A stretch of DNA of 64,000 bases, taken from Paenibacillus sp. IHBB 10380. Lineage in GTDB: Bacteria > Bacillota > Bacilli > Paenibacillales > Paenibacillaceae. This document shows, piece after piece, positions 42,200-51,200 of the stretch. Position numbers and translations under genes: made by a program. The DNA lies in contig NZ_CP010976.1 in assembly GCF_000949425.1 (NCBI RefSeq), positions 3,286,001 to 3,350,000 of the forward strand. The letters run 5' to 3'. Below the pieces are notes generated by a model that searched no databases, was not told the origin of the DNA, and worked only from the letters and a program-made list of their open reading frames with translations. Numbering within the stretch: position 1 is the stretch's first letter; every line of letters starts with the position of its first letter.

Positions 42200-43858
42200 C
42201 TAGAAATCAAATATTTTCACCTTGGAACGGAAGATCAGCTTGATCACTCCAAGTGTACCTAACGTTGCACCCATCAACCCCACAGCCACAGCGGCTGCCC
42301 AATAGTACGTTCCCGTCTCGGCATAGTTAAAGATCGACACGGCCGCGACTACCCATTTAGGGGTTATTAAGAAAATAATCGTACTCAGGGTATTCATATT
42401 TTTCATAAACGCATAGACAAAGTTCGCTACGACGGTTTTTTGCAACATTGGAAATACAATCGTTGTCAGCGTTTTACGGCTGTTCGCCCCCATGTTATTG
42501 GCTGCTTCTTCGATCGATTTATCCACCTGTTTAAAGGAGGCTGTCAATCCTCGATACCCAACGGGCATCTGTTTGAGTAGCATCGCGATGACAATGAGCG
42601 CCGCAGATCCCTGCAAGACGATCGGACCGTTGCTGAAAGCAACAATCAGAGCAAGACCAACGAATGTTCCTGGAAGCGCAATGGGAAGAACCGCGCTGAA
42701 ATCAAGGATTTTTTTGCCTGGAAAAGGTTTACGGACGACGATATAAGCGAGAACTAGAGCAAACGCCACCGCCAGCACGGCACTAATTAACGATAACACT
42801 AAGCTGTTTAATACGGCTGGACTAGATGAACTGAAGACAACCTTCATCATATGATCCAGTGTGAACGTATTATCTCGGCCGAAGTTTTTCGTAAAAGCAA
42901 ATAGAATCGTAATCGCAAACATCGAAATAATGAACAACGAGATCATACTGTTAAAAATAAAGAGTAACGTATCTGTCTTCTTGGATGTTGTTATCCGTTT
43001 CAATCCGGATACTGGCTTACCTGTAATCGTAGAGTAGGAACCTTTGGATAAAACTTTATTCTGAACCCAGAATACAATTAGTGCAGGAATAACCAGAATA
43101 ATCCCCATAACAGATGCAAGTCCTGCTTCGTTATTAATAATTTCACCGTAAATTTCAACCGCTAGGAGTGAATAATTACCGCCAATCAGCTTCGGGTTCC
43201 CGAAGTCGGCGAAACAGTTAATCGCTACCAACAAGAATGCATTAATGACACCTGGAAGCGCGAGTTTGAATGTAATGGTTCGGAACAGTTTGAACCCTCT
43301 CGCACCGAGATTCTGTGCTGCAATCTCCAGATTCGGTGATATAGAGCGCAATATACCGGTTATGGTCATATAGGCCAGTGGGAAATAGGAAATGGTCTGA
43401 ACAATCCACAGCCCCGGCAATCCATATAAATCTAGCTCGAAATTAAAGTTGGTATTTAACCATTGTGAGATCATGCCGCCACGGCCGAATAGTAATAGGA
43501 ATGCTAAACCACTCATGACCGAAGGTGCTAATAGCGGGATAAAGGCAATAAATCGGAAGAACTTCTTTCCCCTAATGTTACTGTAATGAATAGCATAAGC
43601 GTATATAAATCCGATTACCGTTGCCGTAAATGCAGATAACGATGAACTGACTATCGTATTTAATAATGCCTTACCATAACGGGGTTTACTAAAGAATGTT
43701 CCCCAATTGTCAAATCCTGATGTAAAGACAACGACAATAAGCGGGTAAATGACAAACAGAATTAGGAATGCAAAACTAGTCAGTACAAGGACGAGTGACG
43801 ACGGATCTTTGAAGAGCCTGTTGATCGACTCCCCAATGCCTTTTTTTTCTTTCATCAT
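42200..43858 (-). CDS. ABC transporter permease, fused two-domain (FbpB/AfuB type)
   Basis: A 552-residue protein with about twelve membrane segments in two homologous halves, each with an EAA-type loop (EIAAQNLGARGFKLFRTI about residue 180, and EEAANNMGANSRKTLTTI about residue 475). Fused permeases of this kind serve ferric, phosphonate, polyol-phosphate or hexose-phosphate importers. It is operonic with the binding proteins and ATPase. Confidence 0.92.
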   Translation of the reverse strand: MMKEKKGIGESINRLFKDPSSLVLVLTSFAFLILFVIYPLIVVVFTSGFDNWGTFFSKPRYGKALLNTIVSSSLSAFTATVIGFIYAYAIHYSNIRGKKFFRFIAFIPLLAPSVMSGLAFLLLFGRGGMISQWLNTNFNFELDLYGLPGLWIVQTISYFPLAYMTITGILRSISPNLEIAAQNLGARGFKLFRTITFKLALPGVINAFLLVAINCFADFGNPKLIGGNYSLLAVEIYGEIINNEAGLASVMGIILVIPALIVFWVQNKVLSKGSYSTITGKPVSGLKRITTSKKTDTLLFIFNSMISLFIISMFAITILFAFTKNFGRDNTFTLDHMMKVVFSSSSPAVLNSLVLSLISAVLAVAFALVLAYIVVRKPFPGKKILDFSAVLPIALPGTFVGLALIVAFSNGPIVLQGSAALIVIAMLLKQMPVGYRGLTASFKQVDKSIEEAANNMGANSRKTLTTIVFPMLQKTVVANFVYAFMKNMNTLSTIIFLITPKWVVAAVSIFNYAETGTYYWAAAVAVGLMGATLGTLGVIKLIFRSKVKIFDF

Positions 43859-43891
43859 AGGGGGCGACTCCCACCTTTCTGCTATCTATTA

Positions 43892-43934
43892 AGGGGCATT
43901 ACTTTGACCATGTACAGCCACGTTCAATGCCCCT
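43892..43934 (-). promoter_or_regulatory. Intercistronic hairpin between binding-protein and permease genes
   Basis: AGGGGCATT and AATGCCCCT form a 9-base stem with a 25-base loop and no U-run. Such structures after binding-protein genes protect the upstream mRNA or lower expression of the permease. Confidence 0.6.
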
Positions 43935-43946
43935 ATTGTGGCTCTT

Positions 43947-44984
43947 TTATTTCAAATCTTTCAGTGCACTTTGCAATTCTTTACGTTGTGAAGCCGCTTT
44001 CAGTAAATCATAATCAGCGTTGTATTTAGTCGTTTTAATATCGATACCACCCTCTGGAATCGGTACAGAAGCCTTAACGGATACCGCGTATGCAGATTGC
44101 GTATACAACTCACCTGGTTCATTTGTAAGCATATAATCCATCAGCTTCTTCGCTGCTTCCGTGTTAGGTCCATCTTTCACGATGGACAATCCACCAATTT
44201 CATATCCTGCGGCTTCCGGTACGACACTAACAATCGGATTGCCTTGATATTTAATCTTCAACTGGTCGCCGAGGAAAGTCACACCTATCGTATACTCTCC
44301 CTTAGCGGCTTTCTGAATCGGCTCAATACCAGACTTTGGTCTTTCTTTCAGGTTAGGCATCAAGTCCTTGATATAGTTGATCATTTCTTCTTCACCCCAC
44401 ACTTGGGCCAATGAAGCTACTGCTGTATAAGCTGTACCTGATGTCGCTGGATCGGACATGCCGATCTCACCTTTGAATTTAGGATCAAGCAGATCCTTAA
44501 AGGATTCAGGATACGGATCAGTACCATACTTCTCTTTCCAACGTTCCTCATTAATGCCGATCGCTATTGGATTTAGATAGAATCCCGTCCAGAATCCCTC
44601 TTTGTCTTTCATATTGTCAGGAATATCAGAAGCATTCGGAGAAACATAACCTTCCAGTGAACCTGCCTCTTTCAGTACTTGGTGCGAATCCGCTGGTCCA
44701 CCCATCAGGAAGTCAGCTTGAGGGTTCGACATCTCATTCTGTATACGGGATACTGCTTCGCCACTTGGCAAGCGAAGGATATCATAATCAATCCCCGTTT
44801 CAGCTTTGAATTTATCCAGTATTTTACGAGCTTCTTCCTCCTGGAAGATGGAATATACGGTAATTTTCTGTTTTTCTTTACCGCCAAATATTCCAGATTT
44901 GTACATAAAGAACCCCGCTACCAATACAATCACAATGACCGACAATATAATGACTGAGCTACTACTTTTTTTCTTTCTCGCCAT
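43947..44984 (-). CDS. AfuA/FbpA-like ABC transporter substrate-binding protein
   Basis: A 345-residue binding protein with an uncleaved or cleavable N-terminal hydrophobic segment (VIILSVIVIVLVAGFFMY). The fold marks are ITVYSIFQEEEARKILDKFK, DFLMGGPADS, MSDPATSGTAYTAVASLAQ and TFLGDQLKIKY. The Tyr-Tyr pair that binds iron in FbpA is not seen in the C-terminal lobe. The DPATSGT loop instead recalls AfuA, HptA and PhnS-type proteins that bind sugar phosphates or phosphonates. It is the first transporter gene after the sensor genes and is preceded by AAGGGATGG. Confidence 0.85.
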   Translation of the reverse strand: MARKKKSSSSVIILSVIVIVLVAGFFMYKSGIFGGKEKQKITVYSIFQEEEARKILDKFKAETGIDYDILRLPSGEAVSRIQNEMSNPQADFLMGGPADSHQVLKEAGSLEGYVSPNASDIPDNMKDKEGFWTGFYLNPIAIGINEERWKEKYGTDPYPESFKDLLDPKFKGEIGMSDPATSGTAYTAVASLAQVWGEEEMINYIKDLMPNLKERPKSGIEPIQKAAKGEYTIGVTFLGDQLKIKYQGNPIVSVVPEAAGYEIGGLSIVKDGPNTEAAKKLMDYMLTNEPGELYTQSAYAVSVKASVPIPEGGIDIKTTKYNADYDLLKAASQRKELQSALKDLK

Positions 44985-45017
44985 AGATTAAACCATCCCT
45001 TCATTATCAGTATGAGG

Positions 45018-45794
45018 TTAGTTTAGTTTGAAATAGGCTCTTTGATTCGTCTCATCCAATAGGTCATACACCACAATGTAAGCGCCGTTATAACGATCCA
45101 AATGGATCCAGTGCTTCTTCACTCGATAGTCGCTTGTGAGTTGAATGACAAAGTGAGCGTCTGGCGGTTGTTGCAAGTCATCAAAATGGCTGAAATCGAT
45201 AATACGTGCTGCTGCCGTAATCTGTGAGATTAATTCCTTCCTCTCTACTTGAGAGAGAGCCGTAAGTACACCCTGCTGAAGTGAAAATACATCGTTCTTC
45301 TTATTCTCCACAGCAGATCCAATGGTCACCGTAGTAAGCATTTTATCGATGAGCGTACTTTGCAGCTTTCGGATATTAGCACTCACATTGAGCGAATTGA
45401 CCAACTTCTGGCCGAATTGAAACGCATTCGTTTCAAGCTGAAACGGAATATCTTCTTGATCCAGATAGGCCATTGTTCCTGTCAACAGGAGCCGTGGAAC
45501 CTGCTTTTGTTGACGCTGCGTACCTGTAGATAATAAACCAGAGAAAGAAGATTTCAATTTCAGCAATTCCTTCGGGTCCTCTATGGAGAGGGTCCCTAAG
45601 CCCGGATACGTAACATCCACCCGCATCGGAACACCTGCAACACGATCGAGACGATCCTGCTGAGGGGGTACGATATGCACTTGATCCATAGGTATACGAA
45701 AGGTATACGAGCAAATGCCGATTAACAGACTGCCTACAATGACTTGTAACAAGATGAGGCGAAACCATGAAAGCCCTTTCATATCCTCTGGCAT
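45018..45794 (-). CDS. Membrane-anchored protein of the sensor-transporter operon (DUF3919-like)
   Basis: A 258-residue protein with one N-terminal membrane segment (about residues 10-30) and an extracellular part with no enzyme motif that I recognise. It lies between the histidine kinase and the first binding protein, in the same direction. This is a place occupied by DUF3919-type proteins and by accessory sensors in phosphate-ester uptake systems. It may bridge binding protein and kinase, as HptA does for HptS; this is inference. GGAGG precedes the ATG. Confidence 0.6.
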   Translation of the reverse strand: MPEDMKGLSWFRLILLQVIVGSLLIGICSYTFRIPMDQVHIVPPQQDRLDRVAGVPMRVDVTYPGLGTLSIEDPKELLKLKSSFSGLLSTGTQRQQKQVPRLLLTGTMAYLDQEDIPFQLETNAFQFGQKLVNSLNVSANIRKLQSTLIDKMLTTVTIGSAVENKKNDVFSLQQGVLTALSQVERKELISQITAAARIIDFSHFDDLQQPPDAHFVIQLTSDYRVKKHWIHLDRYNGAYIVVYDLLDETNQRAYFKLN

Positions 45795-45855
45795 TTACTT
45801 TAACCTCCATATATATCAGAAAAATTTTAGATTTGTATCACTTTTGTAACAACGC

Positions 45856-47271
45856 TTACATTAGTGGATTGTTAGGAAATTGAAGCTGGATTTCTGTCCC
45901 TTGGCCCTCCAAACTGCTGATGACAATGCTACCTCCTTGAAGTTCCATGAACTGCTTACAGAGGGGTAGTCCCAGTCCGTGCGATTCGTTAGAGATAATG
46001 CGATCCTGTTTCTCCTCGGAAGGCAGAAATAACGTGTGCCGACTCTCTTCAGTTATCCCTCTTCCATTATCCACAATACGAACCAGACCATAGTGCTCAT
46101 GCTCTGTAAGTTCGATATGAAGATGTGTACACTCACTGTGCTTAATGGAATTATCAATCACGTTAAACAGAACTTGTTGGGTGCGTTGTGGATCTAAATA
46201 TACTGCACAAGGTGAAATCTTCATCGTGGTAGAAATTGCTGATTTCTGAAGGGTCGGCTCTAATATACGTATGCTGTCCGTAATCACATCCGCCAGATCG
46301 ACCCGTTCGAGCTTGATGCGCCAAGCTTCATCACCTTTTAGCGATGTCTGTAGCAGATCCTCAACCATATTCAATAAACGCGTACTCTCTTTACGAATGT
46401 AAATATTACAGTCCTGTATATCCTCCATCCGGTTCATTTTAGCTATTAAATCAGAGAATCCGATGATGGAAGTCAGAGGTGTCTTTAACTCATGGGTAAT
46501 ATTGTCGTAAAAAGCTTTCTGTTTACCTTGTTCATAATGTAGCATTTCAATGTGTTGCTGAAGCGCATGAGACATATGGTTGAAATCCTTAGCCAATTCC
46601 CCTACTTCGTCCTGACTACTGGATTGAATCTTTCTGCTGAAATCGCCGATAGATGCGAGCTTAAGTGCCTGCTGCAGCGCATGCAGGGGTCTAACTAAGA
46701 AAGATGAGAACGAGTAGCTGGCCAGAAGTGAGAAGAACAAGCAGCCCATGGCTGCTCCGATAAACCATGAACGCATCTGGTTCAGCGTCTGAATGTTCTC
46801 GTGAAGGTCCAACAAATAACGAAATCCACCCACAATCTTCCCCTCATACCAGAAGGGTACAGAATAGATTAAATATTGCGTGCCTTCCCCAGCAGTAATG
46901 ACCGTAGTCGTATTTCCGGTAAGCGCTTTCTTAATGTCGTCGCGTTTGAGCAAATTTTCCTTATCACTGCTGCTCCCGACAATCGTCTCATCTAGTGCAA
47001 ACAACTGCACTTGAAAGTTGCTGTTTGAAGCCAGATGTGAAGCTATAAATGGGGCATACGTACCCGAAAATAATTGTTCAATATTGATTTTCTGATCACT
47101 AACAATTTTCAAAGCCTCAATACGATGCAGGGCAAAATACTGACTTAAGGTCTGAGTATCGCGTTCAATCATGCTCTTATTGAGCGTATAATTGACGATG
47201 AAGAACATCGCCGTGAGCAGCATAACAATGGTAACAGCATGCTGAATAAACATTTTATTTCGCAGCCCCAT
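45856..47271 (-). CDS. Sensor histidine kinase, HAMP type
   Basis: A 471-residue kinase with two membrane segments (about 12-30 and 170-190) around an extracellular sensor, a HAMP domain, HisKA with the phospho-His in HELKTPLTSIIGFSDL, and ATPase motifs VIDNSIKHS, DNGRGI and GLGLPLCKQFM. The sensor region shows VVTAGEGTQYLIYSVPFWYEGKIVGGF-like strands of a Cache fold. It follows the regulator gene directly; the ribosome site overlaps the regulator stop. Confidence 0.93.
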   Translation of the reverse strand: MGLRNKMFIQHAVTIVMLLTAMFFIVNYTLNKSMIERDTQTLSQYFALHRIEALKIVSDQKINIEQLFSGTYAPFIASHLASNSNFQVQLFALDETIVGSSSDKENLLKRDDIKKALTGNTTTVITAGEGTQYLIYSVPFWYEGKIVGGFRYLLDLHENIQTLNQMRSWFIGAAMGCLFFSLLASYSFSSFLVRPLHALQQALKLASIGDFSRKIQSSSQDEVGELAKDFNHMSHALQQHIEMLHYEQGKQKAFYDNITHELKTPLTSIIGFSDLIAKMNRMEDIQDCNIYIRKESTRLLNMVEDLLQTSLKGDEAWRIKLERVDLADVITDSIRILEPTLQKSAISTTMKISPCAVYLDPQRTQQVLFNVIDNSIKHSECTHLHIELTEHEHYGLVRIVDNGRGITEESRHTLFLPSEEKQDRIISNESHGLGLPLCKQFMELQGGSIVISSLEGQGTEIQLQFPNNPLM

Positions 47272-47274
47272 CTT

Positions 47275-47940
47275 CTATACCTCCAGCTTATAGCCTGTAC
47301 CATGTACGGTGGTAACAAGTTGCTCATGGGGTTTCATCTTCTCCCGGAGACGGTTCACCATCATATCCACCGATCGCGTCTGACCATAATAGTCGTATCC
47401 CCAGACCTGATCCAGCAGATCCTCCCGGGTAAACACCTTCTTCGGATTGGCACATAGCAGCCACATAAAATCAAACTCTTTACTGGTCGTCTTAAGCAGT
47501 TGGCCTGCTATCTTACAAGAACGCTCACGCCTATCAATTTCAATACATCCAATCTGAATGACTTCGAGCGGTGCTACTACCTTCATTCGCCGCATAACCG
47601 CCTTAATACGTTCGATCAGTTCACGCGTCTCAAAAGGCTTCGTCAGGTAATCGTCTGCCCCCAGCTGAAAGCCTAGTATTTTATCGTTCATTTCATTCTT
47701 GGCGGTAAGCACAATGACTGGAACCGTCTTATACTTTTGCTGAAGTATCTGAAGAAGTTCGAATCCAGAGCGATCAGGTAGCATGAGATCAAGCAGTATT
47801 AAGTCAGGATAAAATGTTTCAAGCTCTGTCAATCCTGTGGCTACGGTCGCTACAGCTTTCGTATGATATCCTTCGACCTCAAGGCTTAATTTAAGCAGCA
47901 TTTGGATGCTGGGATCATCTTCAATAATTAGTATATTCAT
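47275..47940 (-). CDS. OmpR/PhoB-family response regulator
   Basis: A 221-residue regulator: receiver with acidic pair at 8-9, phospho-Asp51 in LILLDLMLPDRSG, Lys in YLTKPFETREL, then a C-terminal winged helix (LLKTTSKEFDFMWLLCANPKKVFTRE, VWGYDYYGQTRSVDMMVNRL). ATG 47940 is preceded by GAGGGG; the frame extends to 47982. It heads the kinase, membrane-protein and transporter gene set and probably controls the transporter. Confidence 0.94.
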   Translation of the reverse strand: MNILIIEDDPSIQMLLKLSLEVEGYHTKAVATVATGLTELETFYPDLILLDLMLPDRSGFELLQILQQKYKTVPVIVLTAKNEMNDKILGFQLGADDYLTKPFETRELIERIKAVMRRMKVVAPLEVIQIGCIEIDRRERSCKIAGQLLKTTSKEFDFMWLLCANPKKVFTREDLLDQVWGYDYYGQTRSVDMMVNRLREKMKPHEQLVTTVHGTGYKLEV

Positions 47941-48184
47941 ACGCAACCCCTCTTTTCTCGTGATGCTATCCTTAAATTGCATGTATTTATATACTCTTTA
48001 TCATAACGGATACTTCTCAAGATGCATACATATTCCAATATTTTACATTTTATTTCTTTTTATCTCATATACTCACAATTCAAAATGCACCCCATAGCTT
48101 TTTCATCAGTTAACCTGTTAGGGTTGTCCAACGTCTATTCTACGGGGTGAATGTCATTGTCGCTCCCTAATCAAGCTCTGATAA
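47941..48184. other. Intergenic region between regulator and exoprotein genes
   Basis: The region holds the leader of the two-component operon, read leftward from about 48000. No gene or clear promoter was found. Confidence 0.4.
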
Positions 48185-48229
48185 GACAACAAAGCTGGTT
48201 CCTGAAACACAGGAGCCAGCTTTGTTGTC
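48185..48229. terminator. Strong hairpin after the SLH phosphoesterase gene
   Basis: GACAACAAAGCTGG...CCAGCTTTGTTGTC forms a stem of about 20 bases with one mismatch and a 5-base loop. There is no clean U-run, but the position just past the stop codon fits termination or mRNA protection. Confidence 0.65.
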
Positions 48230-48244
48230 AATTAAACGATTATG

Positions 48245-51200
48245 TTACTTTTCCTTATTCTCTAACAAATTTAGGATTAAGGTAACCGCCTCTGCTCTTG
48301 TCGCTACCTGATTAGGAGCAAAGCGATTCTGACCGATACCATTCACTAGACCTGCATCTGCCGCTGCTGCAATATACGGCACTGCCCATGCTGGAATATC
48401 CTTAGCATCCGTAAAGGATAACGTGGCTTTAGTATCCAATGTGATTCCCAGAGAACGCACAACCATAACAGCTAATTCTGTACGTGTCAGCTTCTTAGTT
48501 GGACGGAAAGTTCCGTCATCATAACCGCTAACAATTCCTATAGACACAGCTTGTGCTACAAAAGATTGAGCCCACACCGGAATCTTATTTAAATCTTTAA
48601 AGCTTGGACTGTTCCCGCTATCTGGAAATTGTAAAGCACGAGCCAGCATTGTAATGAATTCTGCGCGATTAACTTCCTGATTAGGGCGGAATGTGTGATC
48701 CGCATAACCATTTACGAAGCCAGCTTGTACCGCCTTCTGAATTTCAGCGGCTGCCCAATGACTAGCTGTATCCGTAAAGGCTACCTTCGCTGGTGTTCCT
48801 CCGGCGTTACTGGTGTTACCAGAGTTACCATTGTTTTGGGAGTTCCCCTCGGTATTTGTGTTCCCCGCACCTGTTCCAGTAGTGTTGTTCCCGCCTGTAC
48901 TGCCCGTATTACCTGTTCCACCAGTGTTTCCATTGCCGCTATTACCACCATTATTTCCACCACCCGTGTTTCCGCCACCGTTATCCGAACCCGTTTTCTT
49001 AATAATACCGAACTGCTCAATAATGTATGGCTGGGCATCATTTTTGTTCTGATCAATCTCGTAAGAAACAGCTGTTAGCTTGCCTCCATCAACAGTAATA
49101 CCGACAAAGTTCTGAATTTGACCGCGCTTCGGACGTTTGTTATCGCTTGGGTCCGGGCCATATGGCGCCGCATGATTCTCATCAGCTACTTCGAAGAGAT
49201 TGTAATAAGCAACTCCAAGCTCTGGCTTTTGATTCTTGTAATATACCTTTGCCCCCGCTGTAGCCGGAATCAGATAGATTGAACCATCTGGGTTCACTGT
49301 GTATTCCACAGTCTTACCGTTAAGCGATTCAGTGATCTTCTCCGTTGCTGCTGCAGTACCATTAGCCTTAATCGGCTTAGTACGCGCATAAATGTGGTCG
49401 TGACCTTGAACAACAAAATCAATTCCCAATTCCGCCATGATCGGAGCAATTTTCGATCTTACACCATTGGTGCCTTTAATATCTTTATCCGTAGCATGGT
49501 TGGAAGTTGTGTAAGGACCTTTATGAATATTGACGATAATCCACTCAGAACCGGCTGCCTTGGCTGCTTTTACATCAGCTTTCAACCATTCCACCTGATC
49601 TTTACTGAAATTAGCATACTCCTCAGAATCTTCATTACTGTTAAGCACTACGAAGTGCGCGTTGCTGTAATTATAGGAATAATAAGCACCGGTTTCTGTA
49701 GCAGAGCCTAGCGCCTCTTTAATATTGAAATGCTCATAGAATGCATTCGCTTCATCCTCGTGATTACCCGCGGATGGAACCATTGTAGTATTCAGTAGAC
49801 TATCCTGTGAGTTACCCAAAAGCCAATCCCATTGAACCTCTTTCGTTCCCATATCTACGATATCTCCATTGTGAACAACGAATTTAGCATTAGGTACAGT
49901 GGTTAAAGCCTTAGCAAGCGTTTCTCCAGAGAGAATAGCCTCGTCTTCTGATTTTGCCTGAGTATCCGCTAAGTCGATGAATGTAAATTTACCGGAGGCA
50001 GGCGCTGTCTGGAAAGTACCTGTTGCACTCCAAGTACCAAGTGCTTCATCACCTACTCGGAAGAAGTAAGTAGAATCTGCCTGAAGCCCCGTGGCTTCCG
50101 CTTTATGCACCAACTCTTCCTTCGCATTCGTAGAGATTGAAGAACGGCCAGTAAATTGAGTTGCCTTGCTGTAATCTGGCGTTGCATCCGTCTTTTTGAC
50201 AACTTGCAAGTCACTTCCCATAGAAGCCAGAGGTGTGTACCATGCGAAGCCTTTAGAAGAAACAGGATCACCGTTGAAGGTTACGGTCACCTTACTGATG
50301 GATGCAGTCGAAGCTATGGTAGCTTCCGAGTTCGTTCTGCCGCTTACAGCTTTAATGACGAATTGATAGGTTTTACTTGGATCGATGTTATCTACGGTGT
50401 AGCTATAAGAAGTTTGTCCAGCCTCATTAGGAACACTTACATTCCAATTTGGTGATACCAAATCATTCTGCTCGTAGATTCTGTATTGGGATACCGTGGA
50501 TCCCGATACCGGCGCATCCCACGTTAACGTCATTTTCCCGTCATCCGTTTTGTTTGCTTTTGCATGTTGAACAGGATTTGATACCTCTTCCGACTTGTGA
50601 ATACTATACTCATCGTAAAGGTCCGTACTACCTGAGGTAGTTGTAGTATAAGACTGGTAAGAAAGTTCATCGTTAGTTACGGTCACGCCCGAGAACATTT
50701 CCTTATCCGGCTGTGCGTATTTTGCAGCAAATGGGAATGGACCTTTGGCTACATTATATTTCTTGTTTCCCGCTGCATTGGTAATCAGATACAAAGTGCC
50801 TTTAGGATCCGTTACAACACCGTTTCCATCCGGAACGATATCCATCAACGGTTCATTGTTATACATTTGGAAGCTTCTGGCGTAGGTATGATCATGTCCT
50901 CCAAAAACCATATCAATTCCAAGCTCATCAAACACCTTCGTTAATTGAGTTCTGTAAAATAATACATCCTTATCATTCGTGTGATTAGCAACGGAATAAG
51001 GAGACTTGTGTAAGAAAACAATCTTCCACTTCTTATCGGTCTTAGCCACTTCGCTGCGAAGCCATTCTACCTGTTTATTATAGATTTCAGCAGTAGAACC
51101 TGCGCCATAGTATTCTGTATTAATTACCATAACATGTGCTGCACCATAATCTAAAGAATATACAGAGCCGTCCGGTTTAGCTCCTGTGTTCGATACATCA

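Noticed and set aside
43947..44984. Ferric-iron-binding protein FbpA
   Set aside because: The fold is related, but the iron-binding tyrosine pair is not seen and the context is a two-component system, not Fur.
48695..49078. Open frames across the Gly/Asn-rich linker of the SLH exoprotein
   Set aside because: They are alternative frames of repetitive coding sequence; the main frame has a signal peptide, domains and a ribosome site.
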